From Theristus sp. LFF4_11 (taxonomy: Eukaryota; Nematoda; Chromadorea; Monhysterida; Xyalidae), in the NCBI GenBank assembly GCA_030248135.1, contig JASANC010002244.1, positions 62,001 to 126,000 on the forward strand: a stretch of DNA of 64,000 nt, read 5' to 3'. Positions 1-13,440 of this stretch are shown piece after piece. Each line of letters opens with the position of its first letter. Position 1 is the stretch's first letter. Made by a program: the position numbers and the translations under genes. The notes beneath the pieces were generated by a model. It saw only the letters and a program-made list of their open reading frames with translations. It did not search any database and was not told the origin of the DNA.

Positions 1-328
1 TTTAACAAGAAAAATAAAAAAAAAGTTTTTTAAAAAATTAAAAATTAAAAAAAATTAAACCCACCAGTCCGTAATCGGCCACCACACCCAATTCAATGTA
101 CTTCGGTTCGCTATTCACGTCACGACCATGCTGAAAATTTGGAGAAGACGCCGAAATGTTACAGTTTGACAGTTTTTTGTGCGCCGTATCTCAAGATTAG
201 AAACAGGGAAACAAAATGTATGAATACAATAAATCAATGGAGAACTTTTAAGAACTCTAGAAAAACACTTTTCTGCCCTTTCGATTAGAATAAAACACCT
301 TTCTACAAAAAAAACATGGTTAAGGGCA

Positions 329-395
329 ATTAAGAAGCAGTATTTGGTGACGCGAAGCTATGCGTCACTAAATGAACACTGCTTCATGAATGCCG
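329..395. repeat. MITE-1 copy a, small palindromic element
   Basis: A short inverted repeat centred on GTGACGCGAAGCTATGCGTCAC, with a right end reading CTGCTTCATGAATGCC. The same palindrome recurs at 3723-3810, 8464-8528, 37355-37437 and 47137-47214, so it is a dispersed family and not a chance hairpin. The left end of this copy is eroded. It carries no coding capacity. I infer a miniature inverted-repeat transposable element; its superfamily is not clear. Confidence 0.6.
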
Positions 396-422
396 TTTTA
401 CGGTCAACAACACAAGATTTAA

Positions 423-3176
423 CACCGTTTGCAAATAAGAGTGGGGGGGTCTAGCGCTACATGGGAAAGTTTTTAAACCAAGGGTACAGGGACATTCTAC
501 TAATCAAGGCGCTTCAGGTTTACCCCCTCAGTACCCCCTGATTATGCCTATAAAGGTCGTTTTTAGGGTGCGGAAGTTGAAAAACCCTCGATTTTTTGCG
601 ATTTTTCGCAAAGTGTACCTTTTTAGCCCTACCGTATCTCGTAGTTGCACAGTTTCTGGAACCTCACACAGTATTCACGTGAAAGATCTTGCGGAGTTCT
701 TTAAGGCTCTGTATCAATGAGCCCTTGCAAGGGGGGTCCCTGAGGCGCTACGACGCTAGTTAAAATTACTTTTTTTTTAAATTACGCTATTTTTTAAAAC
801 ATTTTTTTGAGCTCATGAACACAATTTTTCGATTTTCATTTTTGGTTCTACAGGGGGTTTTCGGGGTCGCTGAATTCGAATCTGATCTTAGATTTTTGCC
901 CCGGGCATTTTTTGCCCTAAAATTGGGCAAAAACACATTTTTTTGCGTTTTCCAGTGTTTTTTGGTTTTAATTTTTAATTTTAAGTGCGGATTTTTTTAA
1001 CAAAGCTGTTTTACAACAGCCTTACAACCGCTGTATCGGAATCAGTTTTGATATTTTGCAACTTTTCCAATTTTGCAATTTTTCCCACCCAAAAAATGGG
1101 TAAAAAGTTGATTTTTTTTGCTTTTTGCACACGTTTTCGTTTCACAGTGAAAAAAATCAAGTTAGAAACAACTTGTAATTTAAATTTTTAGTTCTACATA
1201 GAAGGTTTCGGGGTCGCTGAATTCGAATCTGCCCTTAGATTTTTGTCCAGGAACTTTTTTGCTTTAAAAGTTGGGCAAAAACACATTTTTATGCGTTTTC
1301 ATGTGGTTTTTTGTTTTAATTTTTAATTTTAAGTGCGGATTTTTTTAAACAAAACTGTTTTATAACAGCCATACAACCGCTGTATCTGAATCTGTTTTGA
1401 TATTTTGCAACTGACCACTTGTCCACTTAAAAAATGGGTAAAAAGTTGATTTTTTTGCTTTTTGCACGTTTTCGTTTCACAGTGAAAAAATCAAGTTAGA
1501 AACAACTTGTACTTTTAATTTTTAGTTCTCCAGGGGGGTTTTCAAGATTGCTGAATTCGAATCTGACCTTAGATTTTTGCCCCGGCCATTTTTATTGTTT
1601 TAAAAATAGGGCAAAAACATATTTTTTTGCGTTTTCCAGTGGTTTTTTTGTTTTAATGTTTAGTTTTAAATGTAGAGTTGATTAAAAAACAGTTTCATAA
1701 CAGCCTTACAACCGCTGTATCTGAATCAGTTTTGATATTTTGCAACTGACCACTTGCCCACCCAAAAAATGGGTAAAAAGTTGATTTTTTTGCTTTTTGC
1801 ACACTATTTCGTTTCACAGTAAAAGAATCAGTTTAGAAACAATTTGTAATTTTAATTTTTAATTCTACAGAGAGGTTTTCGGAGTCGCTGAATTCGAATC
1901 TGACCTTAGATTTTTGCCCCGGGCATTTTTTACTCTAAAAATTGGGCAAAACCACTGAAAAACGCAATAAAAATGTGTTTTGCCCCATTTTTAGAGCAAT
2001 AAAAATGCCCGGAGCAAAAATCTAAGGTCAGATTCGAATTCAGCGATTTTGAAAACCTCCCTGGAAAATTAAAAATTAAAATTACAAGTTGTTTCTAATT
2101 TGATTTTTTCATTGTGAAACGAAAACGTGTGCAAAAAGCAAAAAATCAACTTTTTACCCATTTTTTAAGTGGACAAGTGGTCAGTTGTAAAATATCAAAA
2201 CAGATTCAGATACAGCGGTTGTATGCCTGTTATAAAACAGCTTTGTTAAAAAAATCCGCATTTAAAATTAAAAATTAAAACAAAAAACCACTGGAAAACG
2301 CATAAAAATGTGTTTTTGCCCAACTTTTAAAGCAAAAAAAGCCCGGGACAAAAATCTAAGGTCAGATTCGAATTCAGCGACCCCGAAACCTTCCATGTAG
2401 AACTAAAAATTAAAATTACAAGTTGTTTCTAACTTGATTTTTTTCACTGTGAAACGAAAACGTGTGCAAAAAGCAAAAAAATCAACTTTTTACCCATTTT
2501 TTGGGTGGGCAAGTGGTCAGTTGCAAAATATTAAAACTGATTCCGATACAGCGGTTGTAAGGCTGTTGTAAAACAGCTTTGTTAAAAAAATCCGCACTTA
2601 AAATTAAAAATTAAAACCAAAAAACACTGGAAAGCGCAAAAAAATGTGTTTTTGCCCAATTTTAAGGCAAAAAAATGCCCGGGGCAAAAATCTAAGATTA
2701 GATTCGAATTCAGCGACCCCGAAAACCCCCCTGTAGAACCAAAAATGAAAATCGAAAAATTGTGTTTATGAGCTCAAAAAAATGTTTTAAAAAAATAGCG
2801 TAATTTTAAAAAAAAAGTAATTTTAATTAGCGTCGTAGCGCCTCAGGGACCCCCCTTGCAAGGGCTCATTGATACAGGGCCTTAAAGAACTCCGCAAGAT
2901 CTTTCACGTGAATACTGTGTGAGGTTTCAGAAACTGTGCAACTACGAGATACGGTAGGGCTAAAAAGGTACTCTTTGCGAAAAATCGCAAAAAATCGAGG
3001 GTTTTTCAACTTCCGCACCCTAAAAACGACCTTTATAGGCATAATCAGGGGGTACTCAGGGGGTAAACCTGAAGCGCCTTGATTAGTAGAATGTCCCTGC
3101 ACCCTTGGTTTAAAAACTTTTCCATGTATCACGGAATGTTCCTAGGGCCCCCCCCCACTCTTATTTGCAAACGGTG
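423..3176. mobile_element. FB1: TTAA-flanked fold-back element with tandem units in both arms
   Basis: A 2.75-kb near-palindrome centred near 1960. The left end (CACCGTTTGCAAATAAGAG, then a G run) is the reverse complement of the right end, and TTAA directly flanks both sides (419-422 and 3177-3180). The arms are built of a unit of about 340 bp that begins near GCTGAATTCGAATCTGA: four copies on the left (near 864, 1211, 1546, 1883) and three inverted on the right (near 2024, 2360, 2693). TTAA target duplication is the hallmark of the piggyBac superfamily, but no transposase is present. The short ORFs inside are repeat translations. It lies in, or just past, an intron of the minus-strand metalloprotease gene. 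Confidence 0.8.
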
Positions 3177-3284
3177 TTAAATTTCAACCAGGTTCAATCT
3201 TCCAAATATAAAAAACCTTTCAAACTGAACAACACCCAGAATGCAAACAAAAATATCCAACTGTACGAAAAACCATCCACACAC

Positions 3285-4835
3285 CCGTCTCCTCTTGAAC
3301 GATCGCATCATCGAGGCCGCCGACGACGACCAATCGCTGTGATCGTGATTGGCGCAATTCAAACGCGCCGGCCAATGACCGTGCAGCAGCAGATGTGGGT
3401 GGCGTTTGCCGCCGTCGCCGCCGTGCAGTGGTAGCACGACGTACGTGGTGTTGGACGTGAAGATGACACCGCTGGAGAAGAAAGGGGAATGTTGTTTGTT
3501 GGCTGAAGAACTGTCCTTGAAGGTAACACTGCGGTGTTGTGCAGTGACAGACAATTATGATGATCGACTTTTTTTGTCGAACAGTGTATCTGGGGACTTT
3601 GTGGATGATTTCTTGGATGATTCTTGATCGCGAGTTTGAGCCCCTTTTCTCACTTGTTTAAAAACCCTCAAGTACGAAAAAACTGAACGCTAACAATCAC
3701 GTTTACGCCAGTGGGTGGCATACATGAATCAGAATTTCGTGACCGCGTCGCCGAATCTTTTAATTTAGCACAGCTGCTACGCGTCACTAGATACTGCTTC
3801 ATGAATGCCGTTAACGCTTACGTTCCACAAAACACCGGTCTGAATATTTCGCCGAACCAGACATAACGTGCCAATAAAAAATAATAATCCCAAGTATAAC
3901 AAAAATCAATCGAACCCTCCTCAACTTTCTTGCGCAAGTCAACCAAATCAACCTCTCACCGCAGTCCGTCGCAAGTCGACATCGCCACACTGGTCTCCGC
4001 CTGCTCCTTATGAATGTGCCCGGTATAATAGCAATTGGGTGGCGTCGCATTTGGCAGCTGTCTGTAGACGCCGTCCTTAATCACTTGCTTGTACAGAGCG
4101 TTCCACGGTACGAGCACGTCATTTCGACGGACGTCCAGTTTCAGACGTTCGAATTTGTTGCGAATAACGAAGAACGCTTCCGAGAAGTGGACGGACTGCA
4201 AGATTTGCAATGTTGTTGAGCGTTTTTTTTTTTCATTGTCGGTCGTTCATATTAAGTGGAAACGTGACTGGGCTGTTCATGAAAAAACGGTTTTTTTTCG
4301 GATGCAGCAAAAATATCAAGAACAGAAAAAATATCAAGAACATGGCGATTGGCGATCGTCGGCTACTGAGACTCGAACAGTTGACTGGTTTTTTTGATTA
4401 GTTACACTTTTGATTTTGAATGTGTTTGCACTCTCTAGTTGTGATGTTGTCACAGATTGAATTTGAAAAACATTTTTGAATTTCAAGTAATGCAGTTTTA
4501 AGGTGTTTCCCCACAAATGAATAGTTTAGCATCACAATTCACATACAACAAAAAGAAAAAAAACCGAAACTCGAAATTCCATTAAAAAACAACAGTTTTT
4601 CGATCCCAATTTAGATCATCAAATGGTTCTATTGCTACAAAAGCCAAAATCGTCAAAAAAAAATCCCCGCGAAACAAATCTTTGCAAACCTCGTTCGGGA
4701 ACGCATAATCGACCGTGTCGATGCCGGTGCGTACCCGGTCGCGCACTTGGAACGGATACACGACGTCGTAATCAACATTCTCGAGTCCCGCAATCATTTC
4801 ACCGTTCCATGGATGCGCGTCAATGAGTTGCTCAA
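3285..4835 (-). CDS. ADAM/ADAMTS-type metalloprotease, prodomain exons (partial gene)
   Basis: Three consecutive exons on the minus strand, 4690-4835, 3960-4195 and 3285-3471, join in frame through good GT/AG borders (phases 1, 0, 2, then 0 at the end). They encode an M12B-type propeptide. The first exon has the strand DYDVVYPFQVR. The second has FERLKLDVRRNDVLVP and then NCYYTGHIH...STCDGLR, the typical 'C-Y-x-G-H ... S-T-C-D-G-L-R-G' core. The third continues GVIFTSNTTYVVLPL, then HPHLLLHGHWP and a lone cysteine that could act as a cysteine switch. A basic stretch, RSFKRRR, at the end of the third exon may be a proprotein-convertase site. These enzymes are secreted or membrane-bound zinc proteases kept latent by the prodomain. 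The catalytic domain lies off the left edge. ADAM versus ADAMTS cannot be decided without it. Confidence 0.82.
3723..3810. repeat. MITE-1 copy b (diverged)
   Basis: Same family as 329-395. The right arm GCGTCACTAGATACTGCTTCATGAATGCCG is well kept over its last 30 bases, and the left arm (CATGAATCAGAATTTCGTGACC) is diverged. It lies in the metalloprotease intron between the exons at 3285-3471 and 3960-4195. Confidence 0.5.
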
Positions 4836-7800
4836 CTGCAAACAGTGGCATTAGAACGTTGTTGTTGTTCAGCAGCACGTCGAATAGCATTTTTTGTTGT
4901 TTTTATAACGATTTATTTATTTATCGTTTTTAATAATTGAGGTTTCGGGATCACGGGGTATGGATTAGCGCCAACTTTTTTCATCGGGAATAGTTTCGAT
5001 TGATCAGAGTTCTCACATCGACCAAGTGATAATAACGTTTCAGACTGACAAGTTATGGGCACAATCAACTCTGCACTTAGACAATCAACCAGTCAGGACG
5101 AACGGACAATTCGCTTCAATCGAAGTTCAATCCAACCGATGCAATCAATCAATCAACAATCCATAATAATCGCCAATTCCAGGCAGAACATCGAGGCAGC
5201 GCTTCAACATCAACCACTTTCTTCGTTCATCAAACGACAAAGCAATAACAATCGTCTCCAATATTCGCAACCGCCACAACCGCAACACTAAAACCGTCGA
5301 GAAACACGACAGTCAACTCGAATAATAGGCCAGATACGGCATTTCCGACGGACGCACGCTTCAGAAATGGTATCGAAATTTCGCACATGTTTATTCGGTG
5401 TGCTTATTGATCACGCCAATTTCGCGGCACCGTCAAGTTTGCCAAGTCTTTCAACCAAAAAAAAGGCAAACACCGCTCGCCCACTTTGGCATTGAATTTC
5501 TGTTTATTCTTGCAAACACGCCAATTTTTACTACTATTGAATTGGAATGTGGTTATTTCAGTTGTTCGATAGGTAACTTTTCACCGTTTTTAGTAAGAGA
5601 GTACTCTACTACTGATACGGAATAACAACCAAGATAAACATCCGCTAAAATTGCAACTACAACGCGAACACGCGACACACACCTACTCAGATTTCGTCGC
5701 TTCTCAAATTTTAATCTATCTCGAGAAACAACATGACCATGCCACTAAAAGCTTCGTTCGATTCAATGTTACAGTTCAAAAGGAGCGAACAACAACAACA
5801 ACAACACATGCGAGAAGCCCTCCCAAAATTTAGAAAGCTATTTTAAAATTCATCCTCACACCTCTCAAGACGCGTCTGATGTTGATCCTATAAAACGGGA
5901 CGGCTAATTTTCGGCGTAAAATCACTTTCCACTCGGTTAGATCGTGTTGCGTGTATTCTGTTGCAAGCAGCGAATTTAATGGTAACGTGCACGTGCGTGT
6001 AGATATTTTCAGTTTTCTTCAAGGCCAAGCACAGATTCCGCCAAACCATCTGAAAACAGGCGACAGGAACCCCATTTCCGTGCCCAGTTTGTATCAGTGT
6101 GCTTGGCTGGGCGTGTCTTAAAACGTTGTAAGATCTTTGATTTTCCGATTCACTTCCCGTTTTTAGGGGCGGAATTTTTAGCTTGTACTCTTTCGATATT
6201 TACGGAAGAGAACGTTGAATGTATTTCAGCGTGACTCAATTTAAGGGATTGTGTGTGTTTTTTCCTTTCGATTTTTTTAACAAAATAATTGACTATCTTC
6301 AACGATCCACTTTAAAACTTCGTCAAATTTTCATTCCCCGACAAAAAAACTCATCATAATTCAGTGACTCAACCTAATCTATCCAGACACAGCAGCCACA
6401 AACTCCCATTTCCCATTACCTTCCTCCTGTCCTACCACCAACCAGCCAGCAAACACCAGCAAACAAACGCCTGTCAATTTTAATTTCACGAAAGCATCAT
6501 TACAAAAACCCACTGAATCGAACGGAACAACAAGCAACTGTCACGGTTTGTTTGTTTGTTTGTTTGTTTTATTCGACATCTTCACCATTCGAAATGCACT
6601 ATTGATCCTGTCATCGTAGCTAAAAGCAAACCAGAAACGAAACCCAAAATCGACAGGGACAGACGCCAAAAATGAGTCAAAACAAATAATGGAGACAAAA
6701 TAGAAAAAACAGCAAAAAGCCACCGGATTTCCCGTTCCCGTTCCCGTGTCTGCGGCTGACATGCTGAATTCTCCGTTTAAAGTGCCAACTAAATACAGAG
6801 ATTTGCTCATTTGATAAGAACCACCCGACAGTCAATGTCGACTGAACTGACGCGCTTTTTAGAACACGCATGCCATGATGCCCATTCCAGCGCAGCTCCA
6901 TCTTGAAGATACGGTTCACTTTTACTGTTTTGCGTTCGGTTTCTCAAGAACTAACGCTTTAAACGGACGACCATACATACATGCAAGTATTAAAGGACCC
7001 CCTCGCTCTCGTTTCAAGCTGCCATTCAAATATCATTACAAAGCAGTAGTACAGTCCACGATTCAAAATATTTCCAAAGTATCACGGACCCCGCGTGAAG
7101 ATCTCGTTTTAAGCTTCTTAAATTTTTCCAGTTCTCTGGTCCGTTAATCCCAAAAGACACGAGTGTTAGCTTGCGACGTCGTTGGTTGGTTACGGAGTTC
7201 TTACTTACTTCCCTTATTCTTACTTCACGAAGACGAAAAGTGCCATGTTGCTAATACGAAACGTCTAAAAACGATCTTTCGCCCGTCTCAATGTCAATAT
7301 CAACCATACATTGTATATAAACCGGCTGTAAAACGGACTAATGTTTGTACGTCTATAGTTAAGATGTCAGCGATATGCGCACTTAGTTGTGGCTGCTGTC
7401 TCTGCCCCACACATCCACTTGCGCCAAGTGGATCATTAAACACGAGACTAAATTATTTTCGTCTTGTATTCATCGAACAGATCAAAACTCTTCAGAAGAC
7501 GGATTGAAAAGTAAAAGTGTGACGACAAAGACCATCCCACTCACCCCCACATTATGAGAAAAACCTCAGCGCTGAACGCAAATCGTAAACGAGCATCAAT
7601 CAATAAATAAATAATCCACCGCCTTCATGCCAATGCCAAATCGGGGTGTAGAGAAAGAGAGTAAATCGACATCATCATCAAAAATAAACACCGCCGCACG
7701 CGCACGCTGGCCGTCTGGTCCTGCCTGGTGTGTGGTTTCCTTTTTCGACCAGTTTTCAATGGAAACACAACTGAACTGGACAAACGCAGACCCTCTTTGC

Positions 7801-10800
7801 CTTCAATGCACTCCACACATCCTGGACAACACGCCTAAAACCTTCACAATTTTTCAAAATTAAAAAACAACCGAATTATTGATCAATATATCATCATCGC
7901 ATATAATATTGAAATCGACACCACGTTTTGCCAAACAAAACAGCGTTAGTTCAAGAAAAAAAAAACAACACCATACAATTGTCACTGGACAAATTGAAAA
8001 ACCCGCCGACCCCCTTAAAAGGGCCTCCATTCCGAATGCTCTGGACCATTCTGGTCTTGAATTCCGGTTTCGGCACGTGCACAACACACTCAGATGTATG
8101 TAATGGGTGAGATAACGCAGTAATAATAATAATACAGCAAATATGTCTTCTGTCGGCTTTATAGGGCGACGTAAAAACGAGAAATGTAGAAATGTGTAGT
8201 AGCCAGAACATGGTAAATCAAGAAAAATAGTGCCCCATAGGCCCATACTCCCCTTTCTATTTCAAAGGAATATGATAAAACACACGCGTATGCGGGGTCA
8301 TAAAATGCTGCAACCGAAATTCATTAGTATTACAGAATGGTGATTATCTGCGTCTGCTTGTGTATTTCTTTTTCCGTGACAAATTTCTTTTTTTAGATTA
8401 CCCATTGAAATATCGGACGAATTGGATTGGTACAAACTGCTGGATTTCCTGATGGTTTCAGCCGCATTCATGAAGCAGTATGTAGTGACGCGTAGGTACG
8501 CGGTCACTAAATACTGCTTCATGAATGCCCCTTCCTTAACCAATCCGCATTTCTCTCAACTGCCTTAAAATTACACAATGTCTTGAAGGCACCGTCTCAG
8601 AATGATCGAAGCGTTTGGTCCTGGAACCCGTTTTCCCCTTCCCTTCCGTCTAAAAACAGCCAGAAGACCAGCGCGATAATAAATAATGCCAATAATAATC
8701 GAAAACTGATAATCGTATTCGTATGATATGAACGCAGACAGAACAGCCTCAAGAAACACCAGAAACGGTGAAAGAAACGTGAATCAATAGGGTTGAATAA
8801 TTCGCGCACCACTAATTTTCATTAAGCTGGCTCGCGCGCGCACCCTCGCAAGCAGCTTGGGTTGGTTAGCTTGACTTTCAGCATGGTTCCAGAGAGAAAA
8901 GCGAAAATATTAGATTGTCTGTCATGATTTTAATAACGTAATCTAAGACGTCGAAAGCCACGCCACACAATACACATTTACATCTGTCGTCGTCGTCGTC
9001 AACTTCGAACAAAAGCGAAAACGGAACGGGTGTTAACAGGGGAGGGTGGAAAAGCCGCCTGCGCTAATTATGAAAAGCCGTCGATGGGCGAATTAGCAGA
9101 CGCATGATTGAGATTTCAAAAGTGACAGCCATTCTAACGGCTATTTCAGTTTCGTGTTTTCACAAAGCACCCGTTAAAACGCAATCACGCGACTAATTCA
9201 TTTCAGTGAATGCACAGTTTCTGCGGAAATAATTTGGCCACAAAACAATGAAGGCGGAAAATTTTCGACATAATTTATCAGAAAAAGTCCGTTGCTAATG
9301 GCAGTTAAAATTCAATTTACCTGGAAATTTGGAGTTGTTCCATTATCTCTGTAGTTCTCTAGTCGAATCGATGTTTTCAGTTTGTTACGATTTCAAAAGC
9401 AGAAGAAATTTAGCGAAATTCTAGCAATCAAAAACTGCAAACTCGCAAAAGCAACAAAACAAAATAGCCTGCAGCGATAAAAACGCGCTGAAAACTGCAG
9501 CCTCTCCGATTACTCTACCCATTAACATCGCATTCATTCGAGCGGTGATAGAGATGTATCTCGGAACTTTAATACGATTGAGAATGAGAAGGGAATTGAA
9601 TTCGCACAAATACTTCCATATTGCACAAGCAAGACACGTTTTCGAGAAAAAAGAAGAAACTAAAAACTGAGCTTGAGACGTTGTGGTGAGATTACTCGAA
9701 TTGCAGATTCATATAAATGTATAAATGCACAAAGCACTCTGGGTTTCCGCATTACCTACTTGAAAGAAAAGCACATTCACGATTACTATTTTTATGTATT
9801 CTATTTAAATTCTAACATGCTTTTCATCTTCGCAAATGCCACACACATCTCACACCCTGTCCTGTATTGTCGAACAGACCAAACCCGAAGCAATCATACG
9901 CACAATTTTCTAACACTGAAGCTGAATTAAAATAAAGAGATAGGTGTAATGTATTAAACATTGTCACAAACATTATGTTCCTCTCGAGGCCCTGAGAACT
10001 CCAAGTAGCAAGACAAGTACCCAGTATTTTGCTTGAAGGGCAAATCACCCTCACGGGCCCCATGTATATTTTGCAAACAATTACACAATTATAATTCCAA
10101 TGTTTGCCCGTGACGCCGCGACATGACAAGCCCTGTCCAGAATACATCATGTTTATGTAGTCTTCTAATCTTGTTCCAAACACCACTGCCGTTAATTTCT
10201 AGAGGAGCCCCGGTGTCTGTCGGCTGCCACATTTCGCCATTATTTCGGTTATAATTGATTTTGTGAACCACCATTCTCATCTCGACCTACCCACTTCAAA
10301 GCCCCTCCAAACCAACCCAACCAATCACCGTTTGAAGCAATGCAGCAATTTTGATTGAATATGATAATTGATAACCAACTGACCATAAGCGGGTAGAGCT
10401 CCGCTAAACACGACTTAATGCCAGGCAAGCGGACTAGCCAATGTGGTGGGGAATTCACGGCCTCATTTTCGCCTCGAAATCTCATCACATGCACAAATGA
10501 CAGCTCGACATTCTATTGTTCTGCCAATTTGTCGGCATACAACGACACAAATTCACATTGTTCATAGCATATGCGCAGTTGAACTCCCCTCCCCCAGCAA
10601 ACGCAAACACATACGAATGAATGTGTACAAAATGTATACGAATTTCCACCGAGTTAGCAAGTTCGTCGTGGGATCAAAAGTACAAAATGACAGCCCCGCC
10701 CCAGTAACATGGTTTCAAAAGTACCCTCCTCCCCTATATTTCTGTGGCCCCCGTTCCATGCGCGTGATGACTAAACAGCAATTGGACAATGCATGGCATA

Positions 10801-12061
10801 TTTTAAAAATTCATCCATTCATGACTAATCGACCGCTAAGGGTATGGAAGCTTGCAGTATTATTGCTTCATTGCTTACTACTAGAGCGTATGCTTCATTG
10901 TATTTTCATTAAGCTCAGCTTCACAAGCACGTATATTAGAACAACAACAAAATGTTGCTATACATAGAAATACGTCGGTTCGGTTGGAAGGAAACTGAAA
11001 GGGTAAGGTCCCTATTTTTGGCTCTCAAATATTGCTTTTTCCCTTCGCCATTCGGCAAGGCACACTGAAATGCAAGCTCAATTGTGAAATGTCCACCACT
11101 GCTCAGTAAATATGGCGTAGACAGAAAATATTGTTTTTCTAACGAATTTCGCAACCCGAATATCATGCCCGCATTCTCTGTGCGCAGAATGGGTGGTAAT
11201 AAAAACGTGCAGCAAAAAAAACAACAACAACAAAAACCTGACGGCCTCGAAGACTGAACAAACAAAAAACCCGACACCTCTCTTTGTTCAAGGCATGAAA
11301 GGATAGCTGCTAAATTTCCGAGCAAATAACAATAAATCACTCACAAGCAATCACCTAAAATGTGAAATCACAGCCACAAAAAGACTATTCCACGGTCAAC
11401 CAAACCACCAGTCAGTTGGGAGCAAAAACAAATAAGTGAAATCGAACACCGAAAAACTGGCATCAAATGCTACCCATCTTCAACTCATGGATGGAATAAC
11501 ATGAAAAACACCAAAAAACCATTACCGGTATCAAGAATGCAGGAAGTTTGCTGCCCCTAGTAAGTATCGCAACCGCAAAATTCAATCCCACAAAGTATCA
11601 CATTACGGAAGCCACAACAGTTAGGCTTACTGCTCATAATTCATTCATAATGCTAGTGCTAGTGGTGCTTCTCAAAAAAGCTACTGCTATCTTGCAAAGC
11701 GAAATGCATACTGGATTGAATGAAATGGTTTCACAAAAGCTTTCGAGGCACAAGTTTTGAATCTCAAATGTCGCACTCACAGTACGTTTCGGTTTGTTTT
11801 TAGGCATGAAGTACCACAGTTAAAGCGACAAAGTCTCCATTTGTACAAAACAACATTCAAACTGTAATCTGTGCACTCAACATTCACAAAGAAAAACTGA
11901 ATGAATAATAAGGATTTATGGTTGGGTTGACAAACTCTATAAAACTGCAATATGTTTGTATGTTGAAGGTGGAACGGAGGGAAAAGCCGAAAACTAACAC
12001 GACGAATTAAAAAACATTGAAAATTCAAATAAAGGCAAAAAATACACAAAGCACCACCAAC
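4836..12061. other. Presumed large intron of the metalloprotease gene; no coding feature seen
   Basis: About 7.2 kb between the first clear prodomain exon and the candidate signal-peptide exon. Short open frames occur on both strands, including one of 174 codons at 10443-10967 on the plus strand, but none shows family motifs or convincing exon borders. A (GTTT)n microsatellite lies near 6546-6570 and one MITE-1 copy at 8464-8528. No other repeat with paired ends was recognised. This is intronic only if the signal-peptide exon belongs to the same gene; otherwise it is upstream intergenic DNA. Confidence 0.4.
8464..8528. repeat. MITE-1 copy c
   Basis: The most compact copy of the family: GCATTCATGAAGCAGTA at the left pairs with TACTGCTTCATGAATGC at the right around a GTGACGCG/CGGTCAC core. 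The copy is about 65 bp. No target-site duplication is obvious because the flanks are short and partly symmetric. Confidence 0.65.
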
Positions 12062-12161
12062 ATTTCTCATCGATTTGCGCCTGCTCGGTTGTCCCAATCA
12101 TGCACACTGTGTAGATCCAGATGATCACGACATTCGATCGAAGACTTTTTCTAACAGCCAT
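12062..12161 (-). CDS. Candidate signal-peptide first exon
   Basis: On the minus strand an ATG at 12161 opens a frame with a basic N-region (MAVRKSLRSN), a hydrophobic stretch (VVIIWIYTVCMIG) and then TTEQAQIDEK, which looks like a cleavable signal peptide. A possible donor after AAAT leaves one spare base. That fits the phase of the acceptor at 4835, so the exon could be the 5' end of the metalloprotease gene. The donor is weak and the intron would be 7.2 kb, so both the junction and the link are inference. An in-frame ATG lies 33 bases upstream. Confidence 0.35.
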
Positions 12162-12502
12162 TTTCTTTGTATCACAGATGCGAAATTTGATCAAATATAA
12201 ATCGGCAGACAGATCGTAGCACCGCTCTTCCTCGCTCTAGTTTCGATCGAAACTCGAAAAATTGTTATCTGCAGATGCACTGAGACCGGACCGAAACCAG
12301 ATGTGCGACACACACAGTTCCCATCGAACGTTGCTGAGGAATAAATAGGAATTTTATTCAAACTCGTACTACATTGTTGTTCCAGTGCTATTCTTCGATC
12401 GGCAGAATATGTTCATGAAGTTGCTTGCTAATTTTCGAACGTTTGATCTGAAATTGGAATGTCAAAAGAATAACTCACCATTTTTTGTTCGGTATAGAAT
12501 CA

Positions 12503-12642
12503 TAGTTGTTCTTGGGGGGGGGGGGGGCTGGGGGGTCGAATCAATCTCTTAGCCTTTTTCTTAGCCAACTATCTATCTGAAAATTTTTGTCTTCGTAGAT
12601 ACAAAAAGAGTCAATTTTGACCAAAATTAACCATTTTTGTAG
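12503..12642 (-). mobile_element. hAT-A fragment, interrupted by a second transposon
   Basis: The stretch from the G run near 12517 to 12642 is the reverse complement of the middle of the hAT-A elements at 32339-32802 and 34793-35248 (AGCCAACTATCTATCTGAAAA and the following CAATTTTGACC block). It stops exactly where the hAT-D terminus TAGGGATGGAGCCGGC begins at 12643. The simplest reading is that hAT-D inserted into an older hAT-A copy. Confidence 0.55.
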
Positions 12643-13440
12643 GGATGGAGCCGGCAAATTTGCCGGCTTCCGGGCCGGGCCCGTATGGAAGCCGAGCCGG
12701 CCGGGCCGGGCCCCCATTTTCATTTTCCATAACTTTTATCAGCAACTTTCTTACATAGAGCACGATGCACACAAAGTCACCAAAACCTGGTACACACCAA
12801 TCAAAACATGATAACAACAGCAACTGACAAAACTTCATACCGCTGATTTATTTGAACTCATAGGCATAATCAAGTGCTGGCAACACTCCATTTAGAAACA
12901 TGATCTTTTCGGCGTTCGGAGCTGACAGACGAGATCGGTTGTACACAAACACCTGCCTGGCTTCAGAGAACATTCGTTCGCTTGCCACGCTTGTTGGTGG
13001 CGGTGCCAGGTATCTGCGCGCGATTGTCGATAGTTTGGGTATTTTGGCGAATCAGCCGCCAAAAGTCCAGCACTAGATGACTTTTGTCCGGTTCGTCGTC
13101 GTCGATAAAATCATTCGACTCGTACATATTAATTTCGCCGCGCAGTTCGTCTTCAAGATTGGATTCTCCTGACGGGTGGCGCGGTCGCACAGCGTGAAAC
13201 TCGATGCCTCTGTAGGCCAGTCGATTTCTTTGCATTGCATTGCATCGCAACGTAAAGCTTTTTTACTTGGGCGCGCGCGCACTTCGCATCCGGATCAATC
13301 ACACTCACTCCCAATCAGCGTGCTGAATTGCGACTCCGCTCACTTTTTGAACACGTTCAAAATCAAATGAAACGCAGCTGAGCCGGCCGGGCCCGTCAAA
13401 TTTTGCCCGGCTTAATTTAAATAAGCTTAAATAAGCTCAA
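12643..13440 (-). pseudogene. hAT-D element, truncated, with decayed hAT transposase C-terminus
   Basis: The left terminus TAGGGATGGAGCCGGC matches the complete copy at 43934, followed by GC-rich subterminal GCCGG repeats. Minus-strand frames between 13250 and 12843 spell pieces of a hAT transposase: an acidic stretch, DKSHLVLDFWRL, and after a frame break [19 protein letters not shown] and [17 protein letters not shown], ending at a stop near 12850. This is the hAT C-terminal dimerisation region. The right terminus is missing: GCCGG-rich sequence fades at about 13440 without the CATCCCTA end. The copy is non-functional through frameshifts and truncation. Confidence 0.75.

Noticed and set aside
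10443..10967. 174-codon plus-strand frame
   Set aside because: No domain, no exon borders and no similarity that I recognise; the mix of residues looks like translated AT-rich non-coding DNA.
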